Shown: piece after piece, positions 44,808 through 53,230 of the stretch
Position numbering within the stretch: position 1 is the first letter of the stretch
Layout of the letters: the number at the start of each line of letters is the position of its first letter
Assembly (NCBI GenBank): GCA_019358985.1
Contig: JAHHIJ010000004.1
Coordinates: 1 to 64,000 of the forward strand
From: Tolypothrix brevis GSE-NOS-MK-07-07A
Lineage (GTDB): Bacteria > Cyanobacteriota > Cyanobacteriia > Cyanobacteriales > Nostocaceae
Reading direction: 5' to 3'
Length of the DNA: 64,000 nt
Position numbers and translations under genes: made by a program
Notes under the pieces: model-generated
Told to the model about the DNA's origin: nothing
Database searches by the model: none
Seen by the model: the letters and a program-made list of their open reading frames with translations, nothing else

Positions 44808-44851
44808 TTAAATTGAACCCTTGTAGAGACGTAGCACTGCTACGTCTTTAC
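44808..44851. repeat. Composite palindrome element, TAGCA core with short flank
   Basis: ATTGAACCCTTG leads into GTAGAGACGTAGCACTGCTACGTCTTTAC. It ends one base before the methyltransferase stop codon, where it could serve as a 3'-end hairpin. Confidence 0.85.
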
Positions 44852-45559
44852 CTATTTTCCGGAGATGTCTAAAGTATTCTCAATTTTAAATGTACAAAGT
44901 TCACTCTGTTTATCATACAAATAAGTATCCTTTTCATAAGGGGTAGTTAAAACTAGTTCTACACCAGTTAAATTAAAAGGATCTTTATCTAAAAAAACTC
45001 CAGAGTTGTATAGCAATCTAATATCAGCACCAGTTGATATATCTACGTTTGGTATACAATTTAATTTATTAACTGGATGGCTTTCCATAATAAATACATA
45101 TTTATATTGAGAAATTTTTTCTAATATTTTTTTGACATCTTGATTAGACAAATGTTGTAAAACTTGGCGTATTAAACATATATCTCCTGGCGGTAAATCT
45201 TCTTGTATAATATCAATACATACAAATTTTATATCTCTATTAGTATATTTTGCGTCGTTGATTTTTATTAAACTTGGTACTATATCTATACCTGTATATT
45301 GATATTTAATTTGAGAGTTTGCTAGATTTTCTAAAAGCTGTTGACCAACTCGAAAATCACCACATCCTAAATCGACAATTTTAAGATTTTCCAGACTATT
45401 TTTCACGGCAAAATCGGTGATAAATTCACAATAAGCGCGAGAAAAAGTATTGTCTGAACCTTTTCCAGAATAAAATTCTCCTAAATTTCCACCCCAAATG
45501 TTATTGGCATATATTTCCGAAAATATATCAGTGGTTGAGGTTTGATGGTATTGTTCCAT
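44852..45559 (-). CDS. Class I SAM-dependent methyltransferase
   Basis: 235 residues. Motif I is KIVDLGCGDFRVGQQLLENL, followed by YTGIDIVPSLI, DIKFVCIDIIQEDLPPGDIC and LIRQVLQHLSNQDVKKILEK. LGCGD and the LRQVLQHL segment are typical of small-molecule or glycan-linked methyltransferases. The substrate is unknown. Lys/Asn/Ile-rich, more AT-rich than neighbours, which may indicate transfer. The gene lies between ParDE and the palindrome array. Confidence 0.85.
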   Translation of the reverse strand: MEQYHQTSTTDIFSEIYANNIWGGNLGEFYSGKGSDNTFSRAYCEFITDFAVKNSLENLKIVDLGCGDFRVGQQLLENLANSQIKYQYTGIDIVPSLIKINDAKYTNRDIKFVCIDIIQEDLPPGDICLIRQVLQHLSNQDVKKILEKISQYKYVFIMESHPVNKLNCIPNVDISTGADIRLLYNSGVFLDKDPFNLTGVELVLTTPYEKDTYLYDKQSELCTFKIENTLDISGK

Positions 45560-45726
45560 AGTAAAATAAGAAAAAGTTATCTAATATTTGAAATCAAATT
45601 TACATTACAATGAATAATTACTTTTGTCTAGTAATTTTTTAGCATTTGACTAAAAAATTACATTTCAATCTGAAAATTCCTTAAGCGTAGACCTACCATT
45701 CACCAACAGCAAAGAGTATCCTAGCG

Positions 45727-46128
45727 CAGATTTCAGGTAAATGAAATACATGGGTAAAACCCAAAATCCTGTAGAGACGTTCCGGTGGAACGTCTCTTTT
45801 TTTCCGGTGGAACGTCTCTTTTTTACCGGTGCAACGTCTCTTTTTTCCCGGTGGAACGTCTCTTTTTTCCCGGTGGAACGTCTCTTTTTTACCGGTGGAA
45901 CGTCTCTTTTTTCCCGATGGAACGTCTCTTTTTTCCCGATGGAACGTCTCTTTTTTCCCGATGGAACGTCTCTTTTTTCCCGATAGAACGTCTCTTTTTT
46001 TCCGGTGGAACGTCTCTTTTTTTCCGGTGGAACGTCTCTTTTTTCCCGATGGAACGTCTCTTTTTTTCCGGTGGAACGTCTCTTTTTTACCGGTGGAACG
46101 TCTCTTTTTTACCGGTGGAACGTCTCTT
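45727..46128. repeat. Tandem array, 16 x 22 bp (right arm of palindrome plus T run)
   Basis: 45727-45778 is the flank GCAGATTTCAGGTAAATGAA...GTAAAACCCAAAATCCTG also seen at 15.99 kb. The first unit is the full palindrome GAGACGTTCCGGTGGAACGTCTC followed by Ts. Then only the right half is repeated: CCGGTGGAACGTCTCTTTTTT, 16 times in all, with variants (C/T/A)CCGGTGG, CCGATGG, CCGATAG and CCGGTGC. The array ends one to two bases before the SelO stop codon. Long open frames across it (RWNVSFFPVE repeats) are by-products of a period that is not a multiple of three. Confidence 0.97.
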
Positions 46129-46129
46129 T

Positions 46130-47584
46130 TTATTGACCCGACTGAATTTTCTCAATTAACTCATAAAAAGGTTGCCAATTATCTTCCTGAGCAATCGCTT
46201 CCCAAATCGATTCAATCAGAGGTCTTAATAACGGTGTTTGCGGATTATAACGAGTTAAGCACTTACCAACCTTTTCTACCTCCTCAGAAGTTAAATTAGT
46301 CAAAAGTCGATGATATATACTAGACCAATTAACAAATAACTCTGTTGCTCCTAAAGATTGCCCAATTTCAGAATCACTGAGGATATCACTGGCATTGTCT
46401 CGCCATTTATTGGAAAAGCTGCTAGCTATTTCCGCAAAAAAGTGATGATAACTAACTGGATACAACTTTAAAAATTCAATAGTTGCCTTTAAAAGTTCTT
46501 CAGCTTCTGATATGGGCAACTGCTCAAAACCCAATTTTTTCAACATTAAAGAGCGATATTCATGATAATAATGCTCATCAAAACTTGAGATTGCAAACTC
46601 CATGTCAGCTTGAGCAAAAACATTTCTGAAAGGTTCTTGAAGCATTTGTAAATTTAACTTACAAATACCTGGTTGCTGACTGTAGCAGTAGCGCCCATAA
46701 GCATCGAAATACGCAGCGACAAAGTACGGATCGTAAGTAGAAATAAATGCATAAGGTCCATAATCAAAACTCTCACCCGTAATCGACATATTGTCAGTAT
46801 TTAAGACCGCATGACAAAAGCCCGCTGCCATCCATTGCGCTGCTAGTTCTGCGACTCGCTTAACTAATTCTGCATAAAATAAAGCGTATTTATCTTGTTG
46901 TGTAGAAATTTCTGAATAATACTGCTCAATTACGTGATCTAAAAGCCTTTTAGTTAAATCTGGACGTTTAAAATAGTGCAGTCGCTCAAAAGTGCCAAAG
47001 CGAATATGAGATTTGCTCATCCTGATCATTACTGATGAGCGAGTCGGAGAAGGTTCATCACCCCGCCACAAAGGTAAACCTGTTTCAACCAAGCTCAGAC
47101 AGCGCGAGGTTCGCACACCCATATAATGCAGCGCTTCTGCCGCGAGAACTTCTCGCATACCACCTTTGAGTGTGAGCATTCCATCTCCACCACGGGAGTA
47201 AGGCGTTTTGCCAGAACCTTTTGTGCCAAAGTCGTACAATTCGCCATCAGTGCCGCGTACTTGCCCGTAGAGAAAGCCTCTGCCGTCACCTAAGCGGGGA
47301 TTGTATTCGCCGAATTGATAGCCGTGGTAACGCAGCGCTAACAATGGTTTACGCCCAACGAATTTACCAAACGCGACGATAAAATCTTCGTCTGAGACTG
47401 CTTGGGGATTTAGCCCCAAACGCGGAAGAAGTGCGTCGTTGCGCCAGCGTAAGGTGTGTTGGGGAAATTCTGCTGCTGCAACTTCGTCGTAGTAGTCATC
47501 CCCTAGAGATTCTAAGGCTGGTTCGTAGTTGAGAGCAACAAAAGGATTGTTAGAAGCGTCGTTTTGAGTTTCAGCCAAAGTCAT
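46130..47584 (-). CDS. selO: Protein adenylyltransferase SelO (YdiU/UPF0061)
   Basis: About 484 residues from the ATG at 47584 ([20 protein letters not shown]). [20 protein letters not shown] and the glycine loop [20 protein letters not shown], then [40 protein letters not shown] and [12 protein letters not shown] are the pseudokinase-fold hallmarks. SelO transfers AMP to Ser, Thr or Tyr of target proteins and takes part in redox stress responses. Its stop codon lies right at the edge of the 22-bp array, which replaces its natural 3' region. Confidence 0.95.
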   Translation of the reverse strand: MTLAETQNDASNNPFVALNYEPALESLGDDYYDEVAAAEFPQHTLRWRNDALLPRLGLNPQAVSDEDFIVAFGKFVGRKPLLALRYHGYQFGEYNPRLGDGRGFLYGQVRGTDGELYDFGTKGSGKTPYSRGGDGMLTLKGGMREVLAAEALHYMGVRTSRCLSLVETGLPLWRGDEPSPTRSSVMIRMSKSHIRFGTFERLHYFKRPDLTKRLLDHVIEQYYSEISTQQDKYALFYAELVKRVAELAAQWMAAGFCHAVLNTDNMSITGESFDYGPYAFISTYDPYFVAAYFDAYGRYCYSQQPGICKLNLQMLQEPFRNVFAQADMEFAISSFDEHYYHEYRSLMLKKLGFEQLPISEAEELLKATIEFLKLYPVSYHHFFAEIASSFSNKWRDNASDILSDSEIGQSLGATELFVNWSSIYHRLLTNLTSEEVEKVGKCLTRYNPQTPLLRPLIESIWEAIAQEDNWQPFYELIEKIQSGQ

Positions 47585-47720
47585 TACGAGCCAAACTTGG
47601 TATATTCTTTCTTTAATACTACCTCTGGAGGGGAATGACAGCACTTTTATTAGCTTTAATTGAACAAGGGTCGCTAAAATTTGTCTATGGCAGCGCCACC
47701 TTTAAATTCTGGAGCGCATA

Positions 47721-48377
47721 ATGGATAAACTTTGGCAAATAAGAAACAAGTTGGCTCAATTAGCAATTTTAGATACAACATTTCAGGTTTTTGGCTCAGA
47801 ATCACACCAATATCAATTCAACCCTTGCTTGGAGGAAGGAGAACTTCAAGCTTTTGAATTCAAGTATAATATTCGACTTCCCTCTGAATATCGAAACTTT
47901 TTGTTAGAAGTTGGTAATGGCGGTACTGGACCAGGATACGGTTTATACAGACTACCAGATTTTGAAAATGAAACTGAGATCACAGCAATACCCAGTCAAA
48001 AAAATGAAGGTTTATTGTGCAAACCATTTCCGTTAAAAGAGGCGTGGAATGATTTAACTTTGATGATGAAAGACAAAGATGATTCTGAGAGCAACCCTTA
48101 CTTTGATAGTAAATTTGTTCAGGGAACTATCACCATTGCACATTATGGTTGTGGTATTTACGCCATGTTAGTTATTACTGGAGAACAAGAGGGAAAAATT
48201 TGGATAGATGACCGAACTAATGATAGTGGAATTTATCCTGCTACTTTGAACTTTTGTCATTATTTTCATGCAGACGACCCAGATGATTTTCAATCATGTG
48301 AAGAAGAACAGGAACCTTTGAGTTTTTATGATTGGTATGAAGACTGGCTTAACCAAAATTTACTACAATTTTTCTAG
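47721..48377 (+). CDS. SMI1/KNR4 (SUKH) family protein
   Basis: 218 residues. EFKYNIRLPSEYRNFLLEVG with NGGTGPGYGLYRL is the SUKH core motif. ITIAHYGCGIYAMLVITGEQ and GKIWIDDRTN follow in the second half. SUKH proteins are often immunity proteins against contact-dependent toxins or have housekeeping roles; no toxin gene is adjacent. It is divergent from selO with 136 bases between them. Confidence 0.9.
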   Translation: MDKLWQIRNKLAQLAILDTTFQVFGSESHQYQFNPCLEEGELQAFEFKYNIRLPSEYRNFLLEVGNGGTGPGYGLYRLPDFENETEITAIPSQKNEGLLCKPFPLKEAWNDLTLMMKDKDDSESNPYFDSKFVQGTITIAHYGCGIYAMLVITGEQEGKIWIDDRTNDSGIYPATLNFCHYFHADDPDDFQSCEEEQEPLSFYDWYEDWLNQNLLQFF

Positions 48378-48541
48378 GTATCGTCTAATTTAGCTACATG
48401 GGTGCATCTTAATACGATTTTGGATTTTAAATTGTCAGAGACTGATGTCATCAAAGCTTCAGAAATACATTTTTAGAATTCATTTTTCAATACTGTTCCA
48501 TTAAGCCCGATTCAGACAAGGGTAGAGACGCGAATTGCTTT

Positions 48542-49108
48542 TTACCCTCGCCAATTAGGATTTATGAGACTCGTCAAGATGTGGTCTTCCCATTGCCCAT
48601 TAATTAACAAATAGTCTCTAGCATAGCCTTCTACAAAAAATCCTAGCCTTTTTAGCAAATTGCCGCTACGCTGATTGTGAGGCATGTAATTTGCCATTAT
48701 TCGGTGTAAATTTAATTCTTGAAAGACATATTCAATTGCTGCATTTAGTGCTTCTGTCATATAACCTTTACTTTGTTCGGTTTCGGCAATACTGTATCCT
48801 ACAGAGCAAAATTGAGCCGAACCCAAGATAATATTGCGAAAGTTGATATTACCGATAATTCTTGTTGGTTCTGATTGAAGAAAAATAAATAATTTTAATG
48901 CTAGATAGTTGAGAAATTCTTGTAAATCTATCTCTACTTGTATCTGCCAATATTCTTCTGTGAAAAATTTTTCGTTCCACTGAGGATAGAATGGTGTTAG
49001 ATAAGTCTTGTTGTGTGTGAAGTAATTTATAATTTGCGGTATATCATATGTGGTTGCTAGTCGTAATAATAAGCGATCGCTTGTGATGAATGGCAGTTCA
49101 TGTATCAT
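48542..49108 (-). CDS. GNAT N-acetyltransferase (RimJ/RimL type)
   Basis: 188 residues from the ATG at 49108 (MIHELPFITSDRLLLRLATT). ITSDRLLLRLATTYDIPQII, IIGNINFRN, VGYSIAETEQSKGYMTEALN and NQRSGNLLKRLGFFVEGYAR are the RimJ/RimL motifs. It would acetylate a ribosomal protein or another amino group. The open frame upstream of 49108 is dispersed repeat, not protein. Confidence 0.9.
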   Translation of the reverse strand: MIHELPFITSDRLLLRLATTYDIPQIINYFTHNKTYLTPFYPQWNEKFFTEEYWQIQVEIDLQEFLNYLALKLFIFLQSEPTRIIGNINFRNIILGSAQFCSVGYSIAETEQSKGYMTEALNAAIEYVFQELNLHRIMANYMPHNQRSGNLLKRLGFFVEGYARDYLLINGQWEDHILTSLINPNWRG

Positions 49109-49137
49109 AAAAATACGATTATATTTTCGGGAAAAAT

Positions 49138-49262
49138 CGCCCGCAGGCTGGAAGCCTGGGGCTACATATACAAGGAACACCTGCGTGGGCTAAAATTCTT
49201 ATAGCCCAGGTCGGTGGGCTTTGTTCGTATAGCCGCACCCTTCTAGGGTGTGGGTGCTTTCA
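49138..49262. repeat. Dispersed composite repeat (CCTGCGTGGGC / AGCCCAGGTCGG)
   Basis: CAGGCTGGAAGCCTG, CACCTGCGTGGGCTA, TAGCCCAGGTCGGTGGGCTT, TTCGTATAGCC and CACCCTTCTAGGGTG in a row. Parts recur at 1.95, 59.03 and 60.60 kb. Several self-complementary blocks could fold as a multi-hairpin. Confidence 0.8.
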
Positions 49263-49331
49263 TTGGGATGCCTTTTGTATAAAATAACATTATCCGCATC
49301 AATATTTATATAAATTCACGAGATTTCCTAT

Positions 49332-52300
49332 TTATTTTTCACCCTTCATCTGTTGAATAATCTTCATCGTCTCCACACTCACTGTGCAAACTCGTTGTAG
49401 TAAATCTATCACCTGTTCTTTGTAATCTGCAAAGCGGTAGGCATTGAATTTTTCGGCAATAGTTGTATCTTTTGGTTTCTTTTCTTTATGTTGATCCAAA
49501 ATCCACATCAGAGCGCAACGATTGCCGAGGTGATATTCCCAAGCGAGTTTGGGGATATCTTTTAAGGTTGTGATGTCATCCAAAATGATGGTTCCGTTAA
49601 TTTTATCAGCTTTTAATTTTGCTTTGGGTGTAAATACGTGAAATTTCGTGTCTCTACATTCACCTTCATGTAAATCAATTCGTTTTAAAGGATATGGTGC
49701 GACGGTTTCATAATTGATGTGCAGTTCCATTAACTGTTTACCCCAGCTAACCCATTGGTGAAAGTCATCGTAGAAGGGTAAACGGGGAAATTCGCGTTTC
49801 AAGTTGAGTTCGTATTTTTCTCGGTAAGCGGGGTTGTGTAAGACTGCGTAAGTGTAATGAAAAATATCTAATTTGGTAATTGTGGTGTCGTTGTAATGAT
49901 TTTGGAATTGTTCTAATCCCCAGTCGGTGATGTTATCGATGCGGTTTCCATCTTTGTCGTAGCGGTAGAGGGGAAGACATTGAGTAGGACGACCACCGTA
50001 ATCAAGAGAAGGTATACAATTAGCTGCTTGAACCAAGAAAGGGATTTGCGTATGATTTGTGATAGCAATAACTAAATTATTGATGTCTAATTTTGGAAAA
50101 ATATGAGGTAGTTGATAAGTCCTTCCATTAAAATGCTTATCAAAATAAAGATATTTTTTGGTAAATGGTCTATATGTACTTGTAATTATCGAGTTTTCAT
50201 CGAACTTTTTGCTGATACCCCGCTCTAAATATCTGCTTAATTCCGCATCCCACTTAATATCAAATCCCAATTCCTCTCTGCGAGAGACTTCATCAACAGA
50301 AGTTCTGCGTTTGCGTTCATACACATCTACAAAGAACTTCATCCGATTTTCTAATTCTACCTTTGAGAAATCATACACCCATTCGTCACGTTGAGTTTTA
50401 ACACCTGAAGAAAATAATTTAAATATTGCTTGCTCTGCTAAACCTGCTTTGACATCTTTACCTATAACAGGAATGAGACAATCAAAGTCATTATCTGATA
50501 AATTAATCCAGTTATTTTTATCATCCGGATTAATGTGTTCAAACGATATTTTCTCAAATCGTGTTTGAGCCAAGAAATTTCGCTTGGCTTCTGCGGAATC
50601 TTGTGCAAGTTTTGTATAGAAAATTCGGCAAGGAACAGACGCGAAATTTCGCGTCTCTACTTTCTTTACCATAAACGTGATAGCTGTACCAACCTTGACT
50701 CCGAAAACACTACCAGACTTATCACCTGTGCGAATATTTCCACCCAAATCGATAATATAAATTTCACTAAACTCGTCAGAAACAACTTTTCTAAATCCGT
50801 CAAATGTCTTACTATCAATAAATGAAGAATTAGTAATTAATGCCACTATACCATTTTTACTAAGGCGGTCTGATGCCCATCGCATAAATCGCACATACAT
50901 ATCGTAAAGCGCAATTTGATTTTGTGCTGTCCCACGCTTAATGTAGGTTTCTTTAATACGCTTATCTACTTCCGGATAGGCTCTATTTGCATTATCATCA
51001 TTAAAATTGTCTTGTTTAGCATTATAAGGTGGATTGCCTATAATGACTGATATCTTACTTTCATTTTGTTGTTTGATTCTTTTTGTATTCTCTACACTCA
51101 TGGCAAACAAGTTCATTTGCTTGCCTTCAAAAGATGTATGCTCAAGTGTATCGACAAAACAAATTTTTTCAAATTCTTCATATACACCCATTTTTTGTTT
51201 ATAGGTGTATTCAATATTCAAGTTAGCGATATAATAAGGTAAAATCGCTACTTCGTTGCAACGAATTTCATGCTTGTATTTGTATTCGAGTTTATCTTTG
51301 GGTAAATAATCGATTAATTCAGTAATAAAAGTTGCCGTACCTGTTGCTGGATCTAAAATTTCGACGTCTTTATCAGCAAGCAGCTTCCCAAAATTCTTGT
51401 GAACTAAATAATCTACACTTTCAATCATGAAGCGGACAACTTCATTTGGTGTGTAGACGATACCCAATCTATCCGCAGCTTTGGGATTATATGCTTTGTA
51501 AAAGTTCTCGTAGAGCGCTTTGAGAAACTTCTGCTTTTCATGATGGTTGTAGATGTTCGCAGCAGTTCTTCTAATTACTCCATAGTAACGTTCAATTGTG
51601 CCGAGGGTGTTTCTTTTAGTGCTACCTGTAAAAAAGGTGTTGATTACTTGTTGTAATTCACTAGCGATATTATTTTCTTTATGAAATTGAGATTCGTTGA
51701 AGATGTTGAGAAATATATCTTCTGTCAAAATGTGCTGAATCATCATTTCCCGAATGTCTAATAAATTGATTTCCGGATTTATTGATTCTTTGCAAATATG
51801 CCAAAACTTCGCTCTAGAATTTTGAAAATCTGCGTTGGTTTCACTTTGAATGTCTATTAAGTTTCGCAATGCAATTAGAATAGTTGGTAAGTCTGTTTTA
51901 AATACTTCAATTGCTTCGCGAAAATCTTTAACTTCTGGACGAATGTAGTTGATAAAATGTGTAATAATTCCATCTAGCGCATCAGCATCTCTCATGGAAA
52001 CGCGGAAGGTTTCATTTCCACTCTGAATCAAAACTGCTGTTTGGGAATCTTCAAATAGGATATTACTATCTGGGTAGCCTTTTGCTAATTTTTTATCAAT
52101 TTCTTGGTTTAAGTTGTCATATTGGTCTTTGCTTTCCCAGTAACCCCAATCTAAACGCAATGCGTCTTTTACTGTGCCATCGGGATAGACTATTTTGCCG
52201 TTTCGAGTTTTATAATCTAATTCTGGGATGAGTTGAAAATCTCTGGGTTTGCAATATTCGTTAATTAAGTTTTGAAAGGCAACTCTTATTGATGTTTCTT

Positions 52301-52370
52301 TGCGGGAACCACCATATTGAATTATTTTTTCTACTTCTGTATAATATTGGCTAACCAGAAGTTTGGACAT
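49332..52370 (-). CDS. Type IIG-like restriction-modification enzyme (fused nuclease and N6-adenine methylase)
   Basis: 1012 residues. The N-terminal PD64...E79-x-K81 (GYWESKD) is a PD-(D/E)xK nuclease site. The middle has methylase motif I DPATGTATF at about residue 340 and motif IV NPPY at 446-449, an N6-adenine type. The C-terminal half should be the target-recognition part. There is no helicase, so it is unlike full-length type ISP enzymes (about 1500 residues), although the C-terminal part resembles them. One palindrome of the GAGACG family lies in frame (VETRNFASV, 50637-50660) and a decayed one near 49634. It stands alone, as single-chain type IIG systems do. Confidence 0.88.
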   Translation of the reverse strand: MSKLLVSQYYTEVEKIIQYGGSRKETSIRVAFQNLINEYCKPRDFQLIPELDYKTRNGKIVYPDGTVKDALRLDWGYWESKDQYDNLNQEIDKKLAKGYPDSNILFEDSQTAVLIQSGNETFRVSMRDADALDGIITHFINYIRPEVKDFREAIEVFKTDLPTILIALRNLIDIQSETNADFQNSRAKFWHICKESINPEINLLDIREMMIQHILTEDIFLNIFNESQFHKENNIASELQQVINTFFTGSTKRNTLGTIERYYGVIRRTAANIYNHHEKQKFLKALYENFYKAYNPKAADRLGIVYTPNEVVRFMIESVDYLVHKNFGKLLADKDVEILDPATGTATFITELIDYLPKDKLEYKYKHEIRCNEVAILPYYIANLNIEYTYKQKMGVYEEFEKICFVDTLEHTSFEGKQMNLFAMSVENTKRIKQQNESKISVIIGNPPYNAKQDNFNDDNANRAYPEVDKRIKETYIKRGTAQNQIALYDMYVRFMRWASDRLSKNGIVALITNSSFIDSKTFDGFRKVVSDEFSEIYIIDLGGNIRTGDKSGSVFGVKVGTAITFMVKKVETRNFASVPCRIFYTKLAQDSAEAKRNFLAQTRFEKISFEHINPDDKNNWINLSDNDFDCLIPVIGKDVKAGLAEQAIFKLFSSGVKTQRDEWVYDFSKVELENRMKFFVDVYERKRRTSVDEVSRREELGFDIKWDAELSRYLERGISKKFDENSIITSTYRPFTKKYLYFDKHFNGRTYQLPHIFPKLDINNLVIAITNHTQIPFLVQAANCIPSLDYGGRPTQCLPLYRYDKDGNRIDNITDWGLEQFQNHYNDTTITKLDIFHYTYAVLHNPAYREKYELNLKREFPRLPFYDDFHQWVSWGKQLMELHINYETVAPYPLKRIDLHEGECRDTKFHVFTPKAKLKADKINGTIILDDITTLKDIPKLAWEYHLGNRCALMWILDQHKEKKPKDTTIAEKFNAYRFADYKEQVIDLLQRVCTVSVETMKIIQQMKGEK
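49634..49656. repeat. Decayed palindrome inside the R-M gene
   Basis: On the coding strand GTAGAGACACGAAATTTCAC resembles the CGAAA-core palindrome (GTAGAGACGCGAAATTTCGC) with both G positions changed. It encodes RDTKFHVF, another frame than the insert at 50.64 kb. It may be a chance match. Confidence 0.5.
50637..50660. repeat. In-frame palindrome inside the R-M gene, CGAAA core
   Basis: AGACGCGAAA and TTTCGCGTCT are perfect arms, extended by CTAC on one side. On the coding strand it encodes VETRNFASV. The same palindrome occurs in a spacer at 6723-6746. Confidence 0.93.
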
Positions 52371-52637
52371 GATTTATAAAATCTTTATAATTTTAGAATC
52401 TGTCCAATGTAGCTCTACTGGTAAAGGAAACAGATGGGAGAAGTTACGTAAAATATAATACGTAATTAATAATTTGTTGAGTGATTATACTGATTGGGAA
52501 AAATTGGGGAGATGATAATTATGGAAAAAGAAAGACGCGATGGTGAAGCGCCTTGCCCTTAATTGTGAAATACTATATCAGTAAACCAAGCTAAAAATCA
52601 TAAGCATCGAAACCGAAGTTATAAAGTACTCACCACT

Positions 52638-52910
52638 ATGTTTGATAAAATCTTGCAAAGTATGCAAGACAAAATTGCCAATCAGCAGTATGTGATGACA
52701 ATCCACGCAGAAGAAGAGATGAGTGACGATGGATTGACAATTTACGACATCGAACAGGGTATTTTGACAGGTGAGATACTTGAACGGCAAAAAGATAGGT
52801 TGACAGGTGAATCAAAATACCGCATTAGAGGTACAACCGTTGAGGATGGAGAAGTCGAAATAATTGCCAAGCTTGGTATAACTGGCAAAGTCGTTATGTC
52901 GTTATCATAA
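52638..52910 (+). CDS. DUF4258 domain protein, putative toxin
   Basis: 90 residues. YVMTIHAEEEMSDDGLTIYD with IEQGILTGEILERQ and the closing KYRIRGTTVEDGEVEIIAKL are the DUF4258 pattern (conserved H-x4-M). These proteins are paired with MqsA/YgiT-type antitoxins. The partner begins 34 bases downstream. Confidence 0.9.
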   Translation: MFDKILQSMQDKIANQQYVMTIHAEEEMSDDGLTIYDIEQGILTGEILERQKDRLTGESKYRIRGTTVEDGEVEIIAKLGITGKVVMSLS

Positions 52911-52944
52911 CTGTATATGTACCCTAATAATCAAGAATTGCTAT

Positions 52945-53172
52945 ATGATGTGTGATATTTGTGGTAATGAAGGTGTGCGTATTCGCAGGATTTCTAGAAG
53001 CTATGGTAAAGGTGAAGACTTGCTGGTGATAGAGAATATTCCAGTAGTTACCTGTCCTCATTGCGGTGAGAGCTATTTAAGTGCGGCAACACTTCACGAA
53101 ATTGATCGCATTAAACGAAATCGTCAAAGTTTGGCTGTTGAACGTCCTGTGGAAGTGGCTAGTTTTGGGTAA
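52945..53172 (+). CDS. MqsA/YgiT-type zinc-finger antitoxin
   Basis: 75 residues. Two CxxC knuckles (CDICGNEG and CPHCGESYLS) form the zinc-binding N-terminal domain, which in MqsA binds the toxin. The C-terminal helix-turn-helix of full-length MqsA is absent, as in many YgiT-type antitoxins. It is co-directional with the DUF4258 gene. Confidence 0.9.
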   Translation: MMCDICGNEGVRIRRISRSYGKGEDLLVIENIPVVTCPHCGESYLSAATLHEIDRIKRNRQSLAVERPVEVASFG

Positions 53173-53194
53173 TAAAACACTATCACAAAAAGAA

Positions 53195-53214
53195 GGACGC
53201 GATTCATCGCGTCC
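53195..53214. terminator. Palindrome between convergent genes, possible bidirectional terminator
   Basis: GGACGCGAT and ATCGCGTCC are arms around TC. It lies between the MqsA stop (53172) and the RelA/SpoT stop (53231). It is a family member whose outer bases are changed on both sides (GGACG/CGTCC). AAAAA precedes it, so on the minus strand a T run follows the hairpin. Confidence 0.7.
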
Positions 53215-53230
53215 CTACGAATTATTACGA

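Noticed and set aside
45741-46299. Three overlapping long open frames with RWNVSFF / VERLFF repeats
   Set aside because: They are translations of the 22-bp array in all frames; 22 is not a multiple of three, so the same peptide blocks cycle through frames. No start region or domain supports a protein.
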